A DNA stretch of 13,696 bases, taken from NCBI GenBank assembly GCA_934597165.1, contig CAKTQP010000048.1, positions 1 through 13,696 on the forward strand. Reading direction: 5' to 3'. The notes under the pieces were generated by a model. That model ran no database searches and was not told where the DNA came from. It saw nothing but the letters and a program-made list of their open reading frames with translations. Made by a program: the position numbers and the translations under genes. Origin of the DNA: an uncultured Oscillospiraceae bacterium (GTDB taxonomy: Bacteria > Bacillota > Clostridia > Oscillospirales > Oscillospiraceae). Positions 6,724 through 12,702 of the stretch are shown piece by piece; position 1 is the stretch's first letter, and each line of letters starts with the position of its first letter.

Positions 6724-7668
6724 ATGGCTCAAAAACCCATTCCTGTCTATCTGATCTGCGGTTTTTTGGACGCAGGCAAGACCAATTTCATCGCCCCCAT
6801 GCTCACCGGCGAGGAGTTCACCGAAGACGAACGGACGCTGCTGGTGGTGTGCGAAGAGGGCGAGGAAGAATTTGACGAAGCGGCTCTGGGCAAGCACAAC
6901 GTGCGTCCGGTCTATCTGGACGGCAAAGAGGAGCTGACCCAGGAAAACCTGCTGTCCTTTGAGAAGGAATATCGCCCCACCCAGGTGGTGGTGGAGTACA
7001 ACGGTATGTGGCAGCTGGGGGAACTGGCCCCTGCCCTGCCCAAGCACTGGACCCTCTATCAGATCGTCACCGTGGTGGATGCCACCACCTTTGACAGCTA
7101 TGCCAAGAACATGGCGAGCCTGATGATGGAGCAGCTGCGAGAGGCAGACCTGATCGTCTTCAACCGCTGCACCGACCAGCTGGTGGAACAGCTGCGGCAG
7201 CGCAACCTGAAAATGCTCAACCGCCGGGCGGAGATGTATCTGGAATACAACGACGACCGGATGGAAAACTACGACAACGGCCTGTGCCCCTTCGATCTGG
7301 ACGTGCCCGTGCTGGAGCTGAGCGACGACGACTACGGCTTCTGGTACACCGACTGCATGGACAACCCCCAGCGCTACGAGGGCATGACGGTGAAATTCCG
7401 CGGCATCGTGGCACAGTCCCCCAAGTTCCCCCGCAATATGTACGCGGTCGGCCGGTTCGCCATGGTCTGCTGCGCCGAAGACACCGCTTTCTTGGGGATG
7501 CTCTGCTCCGGACCGGAACAGAAGCAGCTCAAGACCCGGGACTGGGTGGAAGTGACCGCTCAGGTGCGCATCAAAAACCTCAAAGTTTTGGGCGGCGAAG
7601 GCCCCGTCCTCTACACCACTCAAGTCACCCCCTGCCAGGCTCCCAAGGATGACCTGATCTACTTCTAA
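6724..7668 (+). CDS. CobW-like GTPase fused to a C-terminal YcgQ/DUF1980-like domain
   Basis: This 314-residue protein starts at ATG 6724, 9 bases after a strong GAGGAGG site. The N-terminal half is a divergent G3E GTPase: Walker A GFLDAGKTN at 13-21, EYNGMWQ (91-97) in place of the usual ExSG region, VVDATTFDSY, and NRCTD (147-151) as a guanine-specificity motif. There is no CxCC motif and no His-rich insert. From about residue 219 the chain changes to a small beta-rich domain with YEGMTVKFRGIV, VGRFAMVCCAED and a closing LYTTQVTP. This resembles the C-terminal domain of YcgQ (DUF1980/TIGR03943), a partner of a putative permease. The CC pair at 249-250 is a candidate metal ligand. It shares an operon with the His-rich CobW protein, so a joint role in metal handling is inferred. 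The fusion call rests on motif memory. Confidence 0.78.
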   Translation: MAQKPIPVYLICGFLDAGKTNFIAPMLTGEEFTEDERTLLVVCEEGEEEFDEAALGKHNVRPVYLDGKEELTQENLLSFEKEYRPTQVVVEYNGMWQLGELAPALPKHWTLYQIVTVVDATTFDSYAKNMASLMMEQLREADLIVFNRCTDQLVEQLRQRNLKMLNRRAEMYLEYNDDRMENYDNGLCPFDLDVPVLELSDDDYGFWYTDCMDNPQRYEGMTVKFRGIVAQSPKFPRNMYAVGRFAMVCCAEDTAFLGMLCSGPEQKQLKTRDWVEVTAQVRIKNLKVLGGEGPVLYTTQVTPCQAPKDDLIYF

Positions 7669-7685
7669 ACGATCCTTTGGAAAGT

Positions 7686-7703
7686 TTGTGAATTATTTTA
7701 CGA
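7686..7703. promoter_or_regulatory. Candidate Rex operator 1
   Basis: The site reads TTGTGAA-TTAT-TTTACGA. The left half matches the known Rex half-site TTGTGAA fully and the right half matches TTCACAA at 5 of 7 bases. It lies upstream of the rex -35 element. Confidence 0.6.
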
Positions 7704-7710
7704 AATCTTT

Positions 7711-7728
7711 TCGTTAAAAAGTTGACAA
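7711..7728. promoter_or_regulatory. Candidate Rex operator 2 overlapping the rex -35 element
   Basis: The site reads TCGTTAA-AAAG-TTGACAA, 6 of 7 matches in each half to the clostridial Rex pattern TTGTTAA-N4-TTAACAA. It covers the TTGACA -35 box, and its centre is 25 bp from that of operator 1. Rex binding here would block its own promoter. Confidence 0.65.
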
Positions 7729-7750
7729 TCTCGCAAAAGAAGATTAGAAT
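7722..7750 (+). promoter_or_regulatory. rex promoter
   Basis: TTGACA (7722-7727) and TAGAAT (7745-7750) with exactly 17 bases between them form a near-consensus sigma-A promoter. Transcription would start near 7757, about 35 bases before the rex start codon. Confidence 0.85.
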
Positions 7751-7791
7751 AGAAGCAGGATAATTTGGCTAAAGGAGCAACACAACACACG

Positions 7792-8433
7792 ATGAAAAAA
7801 CGCAAGGTTTCCAATGCCGTCATCCGCCGCTTACCACGCTACTATCAGACCCTGGATCACCTGTATAAGGAAGGCCACGTTCGCATCTCCTCCTCTGCCC
7901 TGGGCAATTACATGGGAGTCACCGCTTCCCAGATCCGCCAGGACTTGAGCTGTTTTGGTGAGTTCGGCCAGCAGGGTTACGGTTATACTATCCCCGATCT
8001 GCGCAAGGAGATTTCCGAGATCTTGGGCATGAACAAGGGCTACCGCGCCGTCCTCTTGGGCGCCGGCAACCTGGGACGTGCCCTGATCAAAAACTTCCCC
8101 TTTCACGACAGCGGCTTTGAATTGCTGACCGCCTTTGATACCGACCCGGCCATCATCGGCACAGCGATCAACGGCATCCCAGTCCTCCCCCTCTCGGAAC
8201 TGGATTCTTTTGTGGCTGAACATGAGATCAGCGTTGGCATCCTCACCGTCCCCATGCACGCCGCCCACGACCTGGCAGAGCGTCTGGTCGCAGCTGGCGT
8301 GAAGGGCATCTGGAACTTCACCAACACCGAGATCGACATTCAATCTCAGCACGTAACGGTAGAGAGCATTCACTTTGCCGATTCCCTTCTCACCCTCAGC
8401 TATCTGATCTCCAACCCGACCTTGGAGAAATGA
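7792..8433 (+). CDS. rex: Redox-sensing transcriptional repressor Rex
   Basis: Rex is a dimeric repressor that leaves DNA when the NADH/NAD+ ratio rises, controlling fermentation and electron-transport genes. The 213-residue length is normal. ATG 7792 gives the usual Rex N-terminus (MKKRKVSNAVIRRLPRYY). The earlier in-frame TTG at 7765 would place the AAAGGAG site inside the gene. The winged helix spans about residues 5-70 and includes MGVTASQIRQDLSCFG and FGQQGYGY. The Rossmann fold follows, with VLLGAGNLGRAL (87-98) for NAD(H) binding and AFDTDP (114-119). C-terminal FADSLLTLSYLI is the domain-swapped helix region of the family. It has its own promoter with two candidate Rex operators and its own terminator, so it is likely autoregulated. 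There is no clear terminator between the cobW operon and rex. Confidence 0.97.
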   Translation: MKKRKVSNAVIRRLPRYYQTLDHLYKEGHVRISSSALGNYMGVTASQIRQDLSCFGEFGQQGYGYTIPDLRKEISEILGMNKGYRAVLLGAGNLGRALIKNFPFHDSGFELLTAFDTDPAIIGTAINGIPVLPLSELDSFVAEHEISVGILTVPMHAAHDLAERLVAAGVKGIWNFTNTEIDIQSQHVTVESIHFADSLLTLSYLISNPTLEK

Positions 8434-8440
8434 GCGCATA

Positions 8441-8481
8441 GAGAAACGTCCAACGGTATCACGTTGGACGTTTCTCTTTTT
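8441..8481 (+). terminator. Intrinsic terminator of rex
   Basis: A perfect 15-bp stem (8441-8455 with 8462-8476) and a 6-base loop are followed by five Ts (8477-8481). It starts 8 bases after the rex stop. Confidence 0.94.
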
Positions 8482-8484
8482 GCC

Positions 8485-8514
8485 TTGCACCCTTTTGGGG
8501 CAGTGACATAGGAT
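8485..8514 (+). promoter_or_regulatory. Possible promoter of the Cys/Gly-rich peptide gene
   Basis: TTGCAC (8485-8490) and TAGGAT (8509-8514) are separated by 18 bases, just after the rex terminator and 62 bases before the peptide start. Both boxes match the consensus only partly. A short stem (cccgg/ccggg, 8524-8538) lies in the presumed leader. Confidence 0.4.
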
Positions 8515-8575
8515 GAAATGAAGCCCGGTGCTTCCGGGTGGAACCAAACATTCTAACTTTTGAGGAGGCTATTTT

Positions 8576-8740
8576 ATGTGTTGTAATAATGGTTGGGGCG
8601 GCAATTGTCTGTGGATCATCATCCTGATCATCATCCTCTTCTGCTGTGGCGGCTGCGGCGGCGGTTGTGGCTGTGGCGGCGGCTGTGGCGGCTGTGGCAA
8701 TGGCTGCGGTTGCGACAATGGCTGTGGCTGCGGCTGCTGA
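8576..8740 (+). CDS. 54-residue membrane-anchored Cys/Gly-rich peptide ('high-cysteine HCB'-type)
   Basis: This gene is not in standard ORF length ranges but is well supported: a GAGGAGG ribosome binding site 7 bases upstream, flanking terminators, and strongly biased composition. The product starts MCCNNGWGGN, has a hydrophobic stretch LWIIILIIILF (12-22), then a tail of Gly and Cys only interrupted by two Asn and one Asp. By count it has 15 Cys and 20 Gly in 54 residues. Similar small clostridial proteins are often auto-annotated as 'chorion class high-cysteine HCB protein 13', a name based on composition and not on function. The hydrophobic stretch is short for a membrane helix, so it may be a membrane anchor or an assembly core. 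The Cys tail could bind metal or form disulfides. Function is unknown. Confidence 0.8.
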   Translation: MCCNNGWGGNCLWIIILIIILFCCGGCGGGCGCGGGCGGCGNGCGCDNGCGCGC

Positions 8741-8836
8741 TCTCCCCTGACCTAGGCGGAGGGCAGACCACCCTTCCATAAAGAAAGTACACGGTCTCCG
8801 TGCTGACCCCTTTGCCCTTACCCTCTGAACAGAGCA

Positions 8837-8873
8837 ACCTCCGTATGATCTCGGTCATGCGGAGGTCTTTTTT
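8837..8873 (+). terminator. Intrinsic terminator before marR
   Basis: A 12-bp stem with one G-U pair (8837-8848 with 8855-8866) and a 6-base loop is followed by ctttttt (8867-8873). It would end the Cys/Gly-rich peptide transcript, about 97 bases after its stop. Confidence 0.9.
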
Positions 8874-8886
8874 GTCTCAAACAGGA

Positions 8887-8915
8887 TTGACAAATGGACG
8901 TCCCACGCTTATAAT
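8887..8915 (+). promoter_or_regulatory. marR-MATE operon promoter (perfect consensus)
   Basis: TTGACA (8887-8892) and TATAAT (8910-8915) with a 17-base spacer match the sigma-A consensus exactly. Such a strong promoter usually needs repression, in line with the overlapping inverted repeat. Transcription would start near 8922. Confidence 0.93.
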
Positions 8916-8931
8916 TACCACAGTTAATTAT
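8911..8931. promoter_or_regulatory. Candidate MarR operator over -10/+1
   Basis: ATAATTA (8911-8917) and TAATTAT (8925-8931) are perfect 7-bp inverted arms around a 7-base spacer, overlapping the -10 box and start point. A second dyad, TTATC-TAT-GATAA (8928-8940), overlaps its right arm. MarR-family repressors commonly bind AT-rich palindromes at their own promoters. Confidence 0.65.
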
Positions 8932-8960
8932 CTATGATAACTATATGGAGGGACAAGCCC

Positions 8961-9410
8961 ATGAATATCCCCATGATGAAAGCCCTGCTCAACGCCTGCT
9001 ATCAGGCCAAGCGTGTCCACGAACTGCTTCCGGCGCTCCCCAACGGCGTCACCTCCTCTTATATCCAGTACCTGGACAAGATAGAGGACCTGGAACAGCA
9101 AGGGATACGCGCAAAAGTGTCCGACATCAGCCGCCTGCTGAACATCCCCCGCCCCGGCGTGACGCGGACGGTGAAGGAAATGGTGGAGCGTGGGTACCTG
9201 ACAAAAACCACGTCGGACAAGGACGGCCGCATCACCTATCTCACCATCACAGAAGCCGGGAGAGCGCTGTCCCAAACCTACAACACCCAGTTCTTCTCCA
9301 AACTCGCGCCGCTCCTGGCGGATATTTCGGAGGAGGACGCCCAATGCACCATCCGCACCATCGAAAAACTGCATCAGGTCATGTCGGAAAGGAGGATCAC
9401 CCTTGAATAA
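8961..9410 (+). CDS. MarR-family transcriptional regulator
   Basis: This 149-residue protein is a winged-helix regulator of the MarR family, which act as dimers and usually repress a neighbouring gene until a small ligand binds. The start at 8961 is preferred over in-frame ATG 8934, because GGAGGG lies 8 bases before 8961 and 8934 would be only about 12 bases from the predicted transcript start. The recognition region runs VSDISRLLNIPRPGVTRTV (about 53-71). The wing follows with TSDKDGRITYLTITEAG, the typical DxRxxxLxLTxxG pattern. The stop codon overlaps the TTG start of the downstream MATE gene by eight bases, so the two are translationally coupled. It likely represses itself and the exporter. 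The ligand is unknown. Confidence 0.93.
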   Translation: MNIPMMKALLNACYQAKRVHELLPALPNGVTSSYIQYLDKIEDLEQQGIRAKVSDISRLLNIPRPGVTRTVKEMVERGYLTKTTSDKDGRITYLTITEAGRALSQTYNTQFFSKLAPLLADISEEDAQCTIRTIEKLHQVMSERRITLE

Positions 9411-10755
9411 CGATTTTACCCATGGCAGCATTTTGAAGAAGCTGTCCTTGTTTATGCTCCCCATCCTAGGCGCTCTGATTTTGCAGGCGGCTTACGGCGC
9501 TGTTGACCTGCTGGTGGTGGGACAGTTCGGCTCCACCACCGGGATCTCCGCCGTTTCCACCGGCAGTCAGGTGCTGAACCTGGTCACCTTCGTGGTCACC
9601 CAGCTCGCCACCGGTGTCACCGTCCTCATCGCGCGGTACCTGGGGGAAAAGCGTCCGGAGCAGATCGGCCAAGTCCTGGGCGGAGCCACTGTTGTGTTCG
9701 CCATCCTCTCTGTGGGGATGTTCCTCCTGTTGGTGGGCTTTCCCCGCCCCATCTCTGTCCTGATGCAAGCGCCGGAGGAAGCCATCGACCTGACCACCAG
9801 CTATGTGCGCATCTGCGGCGGCGGTATCTTCTTCATCGTGGCCTATAACCTGCTCTCCGCCATCTTCCGCGGCCTTGGCGACAGCCGGTCGCCGCTGCTC
9901 TTCGTGCTGGTGGCCTGCGTGGTCAACATCGTGGGAGACCTTATCCTGGTGGCTGGGTTCGGAATGGACGCCGCCGGTGCGGCCATCGCAACGGTGCTGG
10001 CGCAGGCAGTCAGCGTGGTGTTCGCGGTGGTGCTGCTGTTCAAAAAGAAGCTGCCGTTTACCATCACCCGAAAAGATTTCCGCCTCAATCCCCAGTGCAA
10101 CCTGTTTCTGCGCATCGGTCTGCCTCTGGCTCTGCAGGAGTGTCTGACGCAGCTGTCCTTCTTGGCGCTCTGCGCCTTCATCAACCGTTTGGGACTGATC
10201 GCCTCCTCCGGTTACGGCGTCGCCTGTAAAATTGTCAACTTCGCCATGCTCATCCCCAGCGCACTGATGCAGTCCATGTCCTCCTTCGTGGCCCAGAACG
10301 TGGGCGCAGGCAACCACAAGCGCGCCAAACAATCCATGCTGACGGGGATCGGCATCGGTCTGGCCTTCGGGTGCGTTATGTTCGTGCTCGTCCTGTTCAA
10401 AGGGGATCTGCTGGCCGGTATCTTCTCTCCTGATGCAGAGGTGGTGCAAAAGGGCTTTGAGTACCTGAAGGGTTTTGCGCCGGAGACCATCGTGACTGCC
10501 ATCCTGTTCAGTATGCTCGGCTACTTCAACGGCAACAATCAGACCCTGTGGGTCATGATCCAGAGCCTCATCCAGACCCTTTTGGTGCGCCTGCCCCTGG
10601 CGTATTTCATGAGCATCCAGCCCAACGCCAGCCTGACCAAGATCGGCCTGGCCGCGCCGGTATCCACCATCGTGGGGATCGTTCTGAACGTTGGGTTCTA
10701 TCTCTATTGGAACCGCAAACGCCAAAACGCCCTTTCTGCCACCCCGACCCACTAA
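9403..10755 (+). CDS. MATE-family multidrug/toxin efflux transporter (TTG start)
   Basis: This 450-residue membrane protein belongs to the MATE family of Na+- or H+-coupled exporters of cationic drugs and metabolites. The TTG start at 9403 is 7 bases after a GGAGG site and overlaps the marR stop. It gives MNNDFTHGSILKKLSLFMLP, the usual start of clostridial MATE proteins. About 12 hydrophobic segments fall in two halves. Family motifs include AAYGAVDLLVVGQF near residue 30, IFRGLGDSRSPL near 155 and FVAQNVGAGNHKRAK near 295. Pairing with a MarR regulator under a strong, operator-covered promoter suggests an inducible export system. Substrate and coupling ion cannot be told from sequence. The gene ends 9 bases from the convergent EamA-family gene, with no visible terminator between them. 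Confidence 0.94.
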   Translation: MNNDFTHGSILKKLSLFMLPILGALILQAAYGAVDLLVVGQFGSTTGISAVSTGSQVLNLVTFVVTQLATGVTVLIARYLGEKRPEQIGQVLGGATVVFAILSVGMFLLLVGFPRPISVLMQAPEEAIDLTTSYVRICGGGIFFIVAYNLLSAIFRGLGDSRSPLLFVLVACVVNIVGDLILVAGFGMDAAGAAIATVLAQAVSVVFAVVLLFKKKLPFTITRKDFRLNPQCNLFLRIGLPLALQECLTQLSFLALCAFINRLGLIASSGYGVACKIVNFAMLIPSALMQSMSSFVAQNVGAGNHKRAKQSMLTGIGIGLAFGCVMFVLVLFKGDLLAGIFSPDAEVVQKGFEYLKGFAPETIVTAILFSMLGYFNGNNQTLWVMIQSLIQTLLVRLPLAYFMSIQPNASLTKIGLAAPVSTIVGIVLNVGFYLYWNRKRQNALSATPTH

Positions 10756-10764
10756 GTTTCAGCA

Positions 10765-11622
10765 TCATCCTGCACCGGACGCCCGTTCCCCAAAGACCGC
10801 GCCGCCCAGGATGAGCAAGATGCCCACCAGCTGCACCGGCGAGATGACCTCCCGAAGGATGACCATGGAAAAGACCACGGCGGAGATGGGTTCCAGGTAG
10901 CCGCAGATGGCCACCGTGTGGGCGGGCAGGGCGCCGATGGTGGAGAAGTAGCAGTAGCAGCCCACGCCGGTGTTCAGCAGCCCCAGCCACAGGATAAAGG
11001 GCCAGTCCCCAACGGGAATATCCATGGCCAGACCACCGCGAGACACCACAAATATCACCACCGTCACCAGAGCGAACCCCATCTGGAGCAGGGCGTTCTC
11101 CATGCCCATGATATGCTTGGATAGCTTGTTAGAGATGACCATGATGGCATAGGTCACCGCCGACAGTCCCGCACACACCAGCCCCCACAGGCTGCCGCCT
11201 GCCGCTGCCGTCTGCCCGCTGATGAGACAAGCCCCCATCATGGCCAGCGCCAGCGCCAGCCCCTTCTGCCAGGTCAACCGCTCCTGGAAGAACAGAGGGG
11301 CGGTGACGATGACCAGGATGGGGCCGCAGTAGTTGATGATCATGCCCAGGCTGACCCCAATTTGGTCGTAAGCCTCAAAGAGGAGCATCCAATCTGCCCC
11401 CATGGCCACGCCGGAGAGTGCCAGAAAAGCACAGTCCCGTTTGTGTTGCCGCACGGTGAGCCGGTGCCCGGTGGCAAAATAGAGCACCGCCAGGAGGGCG
11501 AAGCCCAACAGGGTGCGCAGCAGGACGATCTGCTGGCTGGTCAGGTGGATGTAGCTGGCGGCTACGCCGTTGGAGCCGAACAAGATCAGCCCAAAAATGT
11601 AGGTCCAAAACGCTTTTTTCAC
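10765..11622 (-). CDS. EamA/DMT-family transporter (GTG start)
   Basis: This 285-residue protein is a drug/metabolite transporter of the EamA (RhaT-like) type, with about ten hydrophobic segments in two homologous halves. The GTG start at 11622 follows GAGGGAG with a 6-base gap and gives MKKAFWTYIFGLILFGSNGVAASYI. Conserved features are LLRTLLGFALLA in helix 2, an INYCGPILVIVTAPLFFQERLTW segment ending the first half, and GYLEPISAVVFSMVILRE near the end of the second. Members export amino acids, purines or other metabolites. The substrate here is unknown. It is divergent from the LysR-type gene with a 119-base gap, the usual layout in which the LysR protein controls the transporter. Confidence 0.93.
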   Translation of the reverse strand: MKKAFWTYIFGLILFGSNGVAASYIHLTSQQIVLLRTLLGFALLAVLYFATGHRLTVRQHKRDCAFLALSGVAMGADWMLLFEAYDQIGVSLGMIINYCGPILVIVTAPLFFQERLTWQKGLALALAMMGACLISGQTAAAGGSLWGLVCAGLSAVTYAIMVISNKLSKHIMGMENALLQMGFALVTVVIFVVSRGGLAMDIPVGDWPFILWLGLLNTGVGCYCYFSTIGALPAHTVAICGYLEPISAVVFSMVILREVISPVQLVGILLILGGAVFGERASGAG

Positions 11623-11642
11623 GGAAATCTCCCTCTATTCGC

Positions 11643-11671
11643 TTGCAAAATATACAGTATCAGCTTATCAT
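11643..11671 (+). promoter_or_regulatory. Possible lysR promoter
   Basis: TTGCAA (11643-11648) and TATCAT (11666-11671) with a 17-base spacer lie in the divergent gap. The start would be near 11678, about 64 bases before the LysR-type gene. I found no convincing minus-strand promoter for the EamA gene. Confidence 0.45.
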
Positions 11672-11697
11672 AAAGAGGTACATGAGAAAAGCGACTG

Positions 11698-11720
11698 TTT
11701 CGCATCAGCTCCATGCGAAA
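11698..11720. promoter_or_regulatory. 8-7-8 palindrome in the EamA-LysR divergent region
   Basis: TTTCGCAT (11698-11705) and ATGCGAAA (11713-11720) are perfect inverted arms around a 7-base spacer. The size fits a LysR-type recognition site (interrupted dyad with T-N11-A). It lies 21 bases before the LysR start codon, downstream of the proposed promoter, so it could act as an autoregulatory block. Confidence 0.6.
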
Positions 11721-11741
11721 TCCAGATAGAAAGAGGACACC

Positions 11742-12608
11742 ATGAACGCCAACCTACTGAAATACCTGGCCTTCCTGAAGACGGTGGAATACGGCAGCTT
11801 CACCCGTGCGGCGGAGGCGCTGAACTACTCCCAATCGGGCATCAGCCGGATGATACACGACCTGGAGCAGGAGTGGAACCTGATCCTGCTCACCCGAAGC
11901 CGCTCCGGCGTCTACCTGACGGCGGAAGGGACCCAGCTGCTGCCCTATATCAAAACCCTGTGCGGGCAGTTCACCCAGCTGCAAAGCAAGGTGGACGAGC
12001 TGAACGGCCTGCAATCCGGCCTCATCCGCATCGGTACCTTCTCCAGCGTGGCCACCCACTGGCTGCCCAACATCATCCGCGCCTTTCAGAAGGATTACCC
12101 CAACATCGACTACGAGCTGTTATTGGGCGACTATACGGAGATCGAGCAGTGGCTGTTGGAGGGTCGCGTGGACTGCGGATTCCTGCGCCTGCCCACCCAT
12201 CCGGAGCTGGAGACCATTTTCCTAGAACGGGACAACCTGCGGGCCATCCTGCCCCCGGAGCACCCGCTAGCCGCGCTGGAACAGGTGCCTCTGGCAGCCC
12301 TCTGTGACGACCCGTTTCTGATGCTGGTGAAGGAGCGGAACACGGAATTCGCCCAGCTTTTCGTCCAGCACGGCCTGACGCCCAACGTCCACTTCTCTGC
12401 CTGGGACGACTACGCCATCATGTCCATGGTGGAGAACGGCCTGGGAATCAGCGTCCTGCCGGAGCTGATCCTGCGCCGCGCCCCCTACCGCATCATCACC
12501 CGCCCCCTGGACGTCCCCGCCTACCGGGACATCGCGCTGGCGCTGCGGGACAAAGAAACCGCTTCATTGGCGGTGAAGCGGTTTTTGGAGTATTTGAAGT
12601 TTCGCTGA
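11742..12608 (+). CDS. LysR-type transcriptional regulator
   Basis: This 288-residue protein is a LysR-type regulator of normal length. The ATG at 11742 follows AGAGGA by about 5 bases. The N-terminal winged helix covers about residues 1-60, with FTRAAEALNYSQSGISRMI as helix-turn-helix and LLTRSRSGVYLTAEG as the wing. The linker helix follows. From about residue 93 (LIRIGTFSSVATHWLPNII) the periplasmic-binding-protein-like domain for the co-inducer begins, running through VENGLGISVLPEL (227-239) to the C-terminus. Divergence from the EamA-family gene and the intervening palindrome suggest it controls that transporter. The ligand is not evident. An 11-bp hairpin followed by TT(T) lies inside the last 50 bases of the gene. 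Confidence 0.95.
   Translation: MNANLLKYLAFLKTVEYGSFTRAAEALNYSQSGISRMIHDLEQEWNLILLTRSRSGVYLTAEGTQLLPYIKTLCGQFTQLQSKVDELNGLQSGLIRIGTFSSVATHWLPNIIRAFQKDYPNIDYELLLGDYTEIEQWLLEGRVDCGFLRLPTHPELETIFLERDNLRAILPPEHPLAALEQVPLAALCDDPFLMLVKERNTEFAQLFVQHGLTPNVHFSAWDDYAIMSMVENGLGISVLPELILRRAPYRIITRPLDVPAYRDIALALRDKETASLAVKRFLEYLKFR
12556..12586 (+). other. Terminator-like hairpin inside the 3' end of lysR
   Basis: A perfect 11-bp stem (12556-12566 with 12574-12584) with a 7-base loop is followed by two more Ts, giving five Ts in a row at 12582-12586. It lies 20 bases before the stop codon. It may be chance repetition of the Lys/Arg-rich codons, or a weak terminator. Confidence 0.5.
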
Positions 12609-12653
12609 CAGAAAAACCACCGGGATATGGGCGGTGACTTAGGAAAACATTGA

Positions 12654-12702
12654 AGCAAGGAACGGCATAGCTTAACGGCTATGCCGTTCTTTGCTCTTTT
12701 TT
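12654..12702 (+). terminator. Strong intrinsic terminator after lysR, sharing the recombinase 3' end
   Basis: An 18-bp stem with one G-U pair (12654-12671 with 12678-12695) and a 6-base loop is followed by c and six Ts (12697-12702). It lies 46 bases after the LysR stop and would end that transcript. The right arm also codes the last residues and the stop codon of the minus-strand recombinase remnant, so the hairpin probably belongs to the mobile element. Confidence 0.9.

Noticed and set aside
7765..7791. TTG 7765 as start of rex
   Set aside because: It would place the ribosome binding site inside the gene and add nine residues before the conserved Rex start.
8524..8538. Riboswitch or attenuator in the peptide gene leader
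   Set aside because: Only a 5-bp stem is present and no known riboswitch pattern or T-run follows.
8459..8858. Minus-strand and alternative-frame ORFs over the Cys/Gly-rich peptide
   Set aside because: They lack ribosome binding sites, cross terminators on both sides and have low-complexity composition, whereas the 8576 frame has a strong site.
8934..8960. ATG 8934 as start of the MarR gene
   Set aside because: It lies only about 12 bases after the predicted transcription start and has no ribosome binding site; 8961 has GGAGGG.
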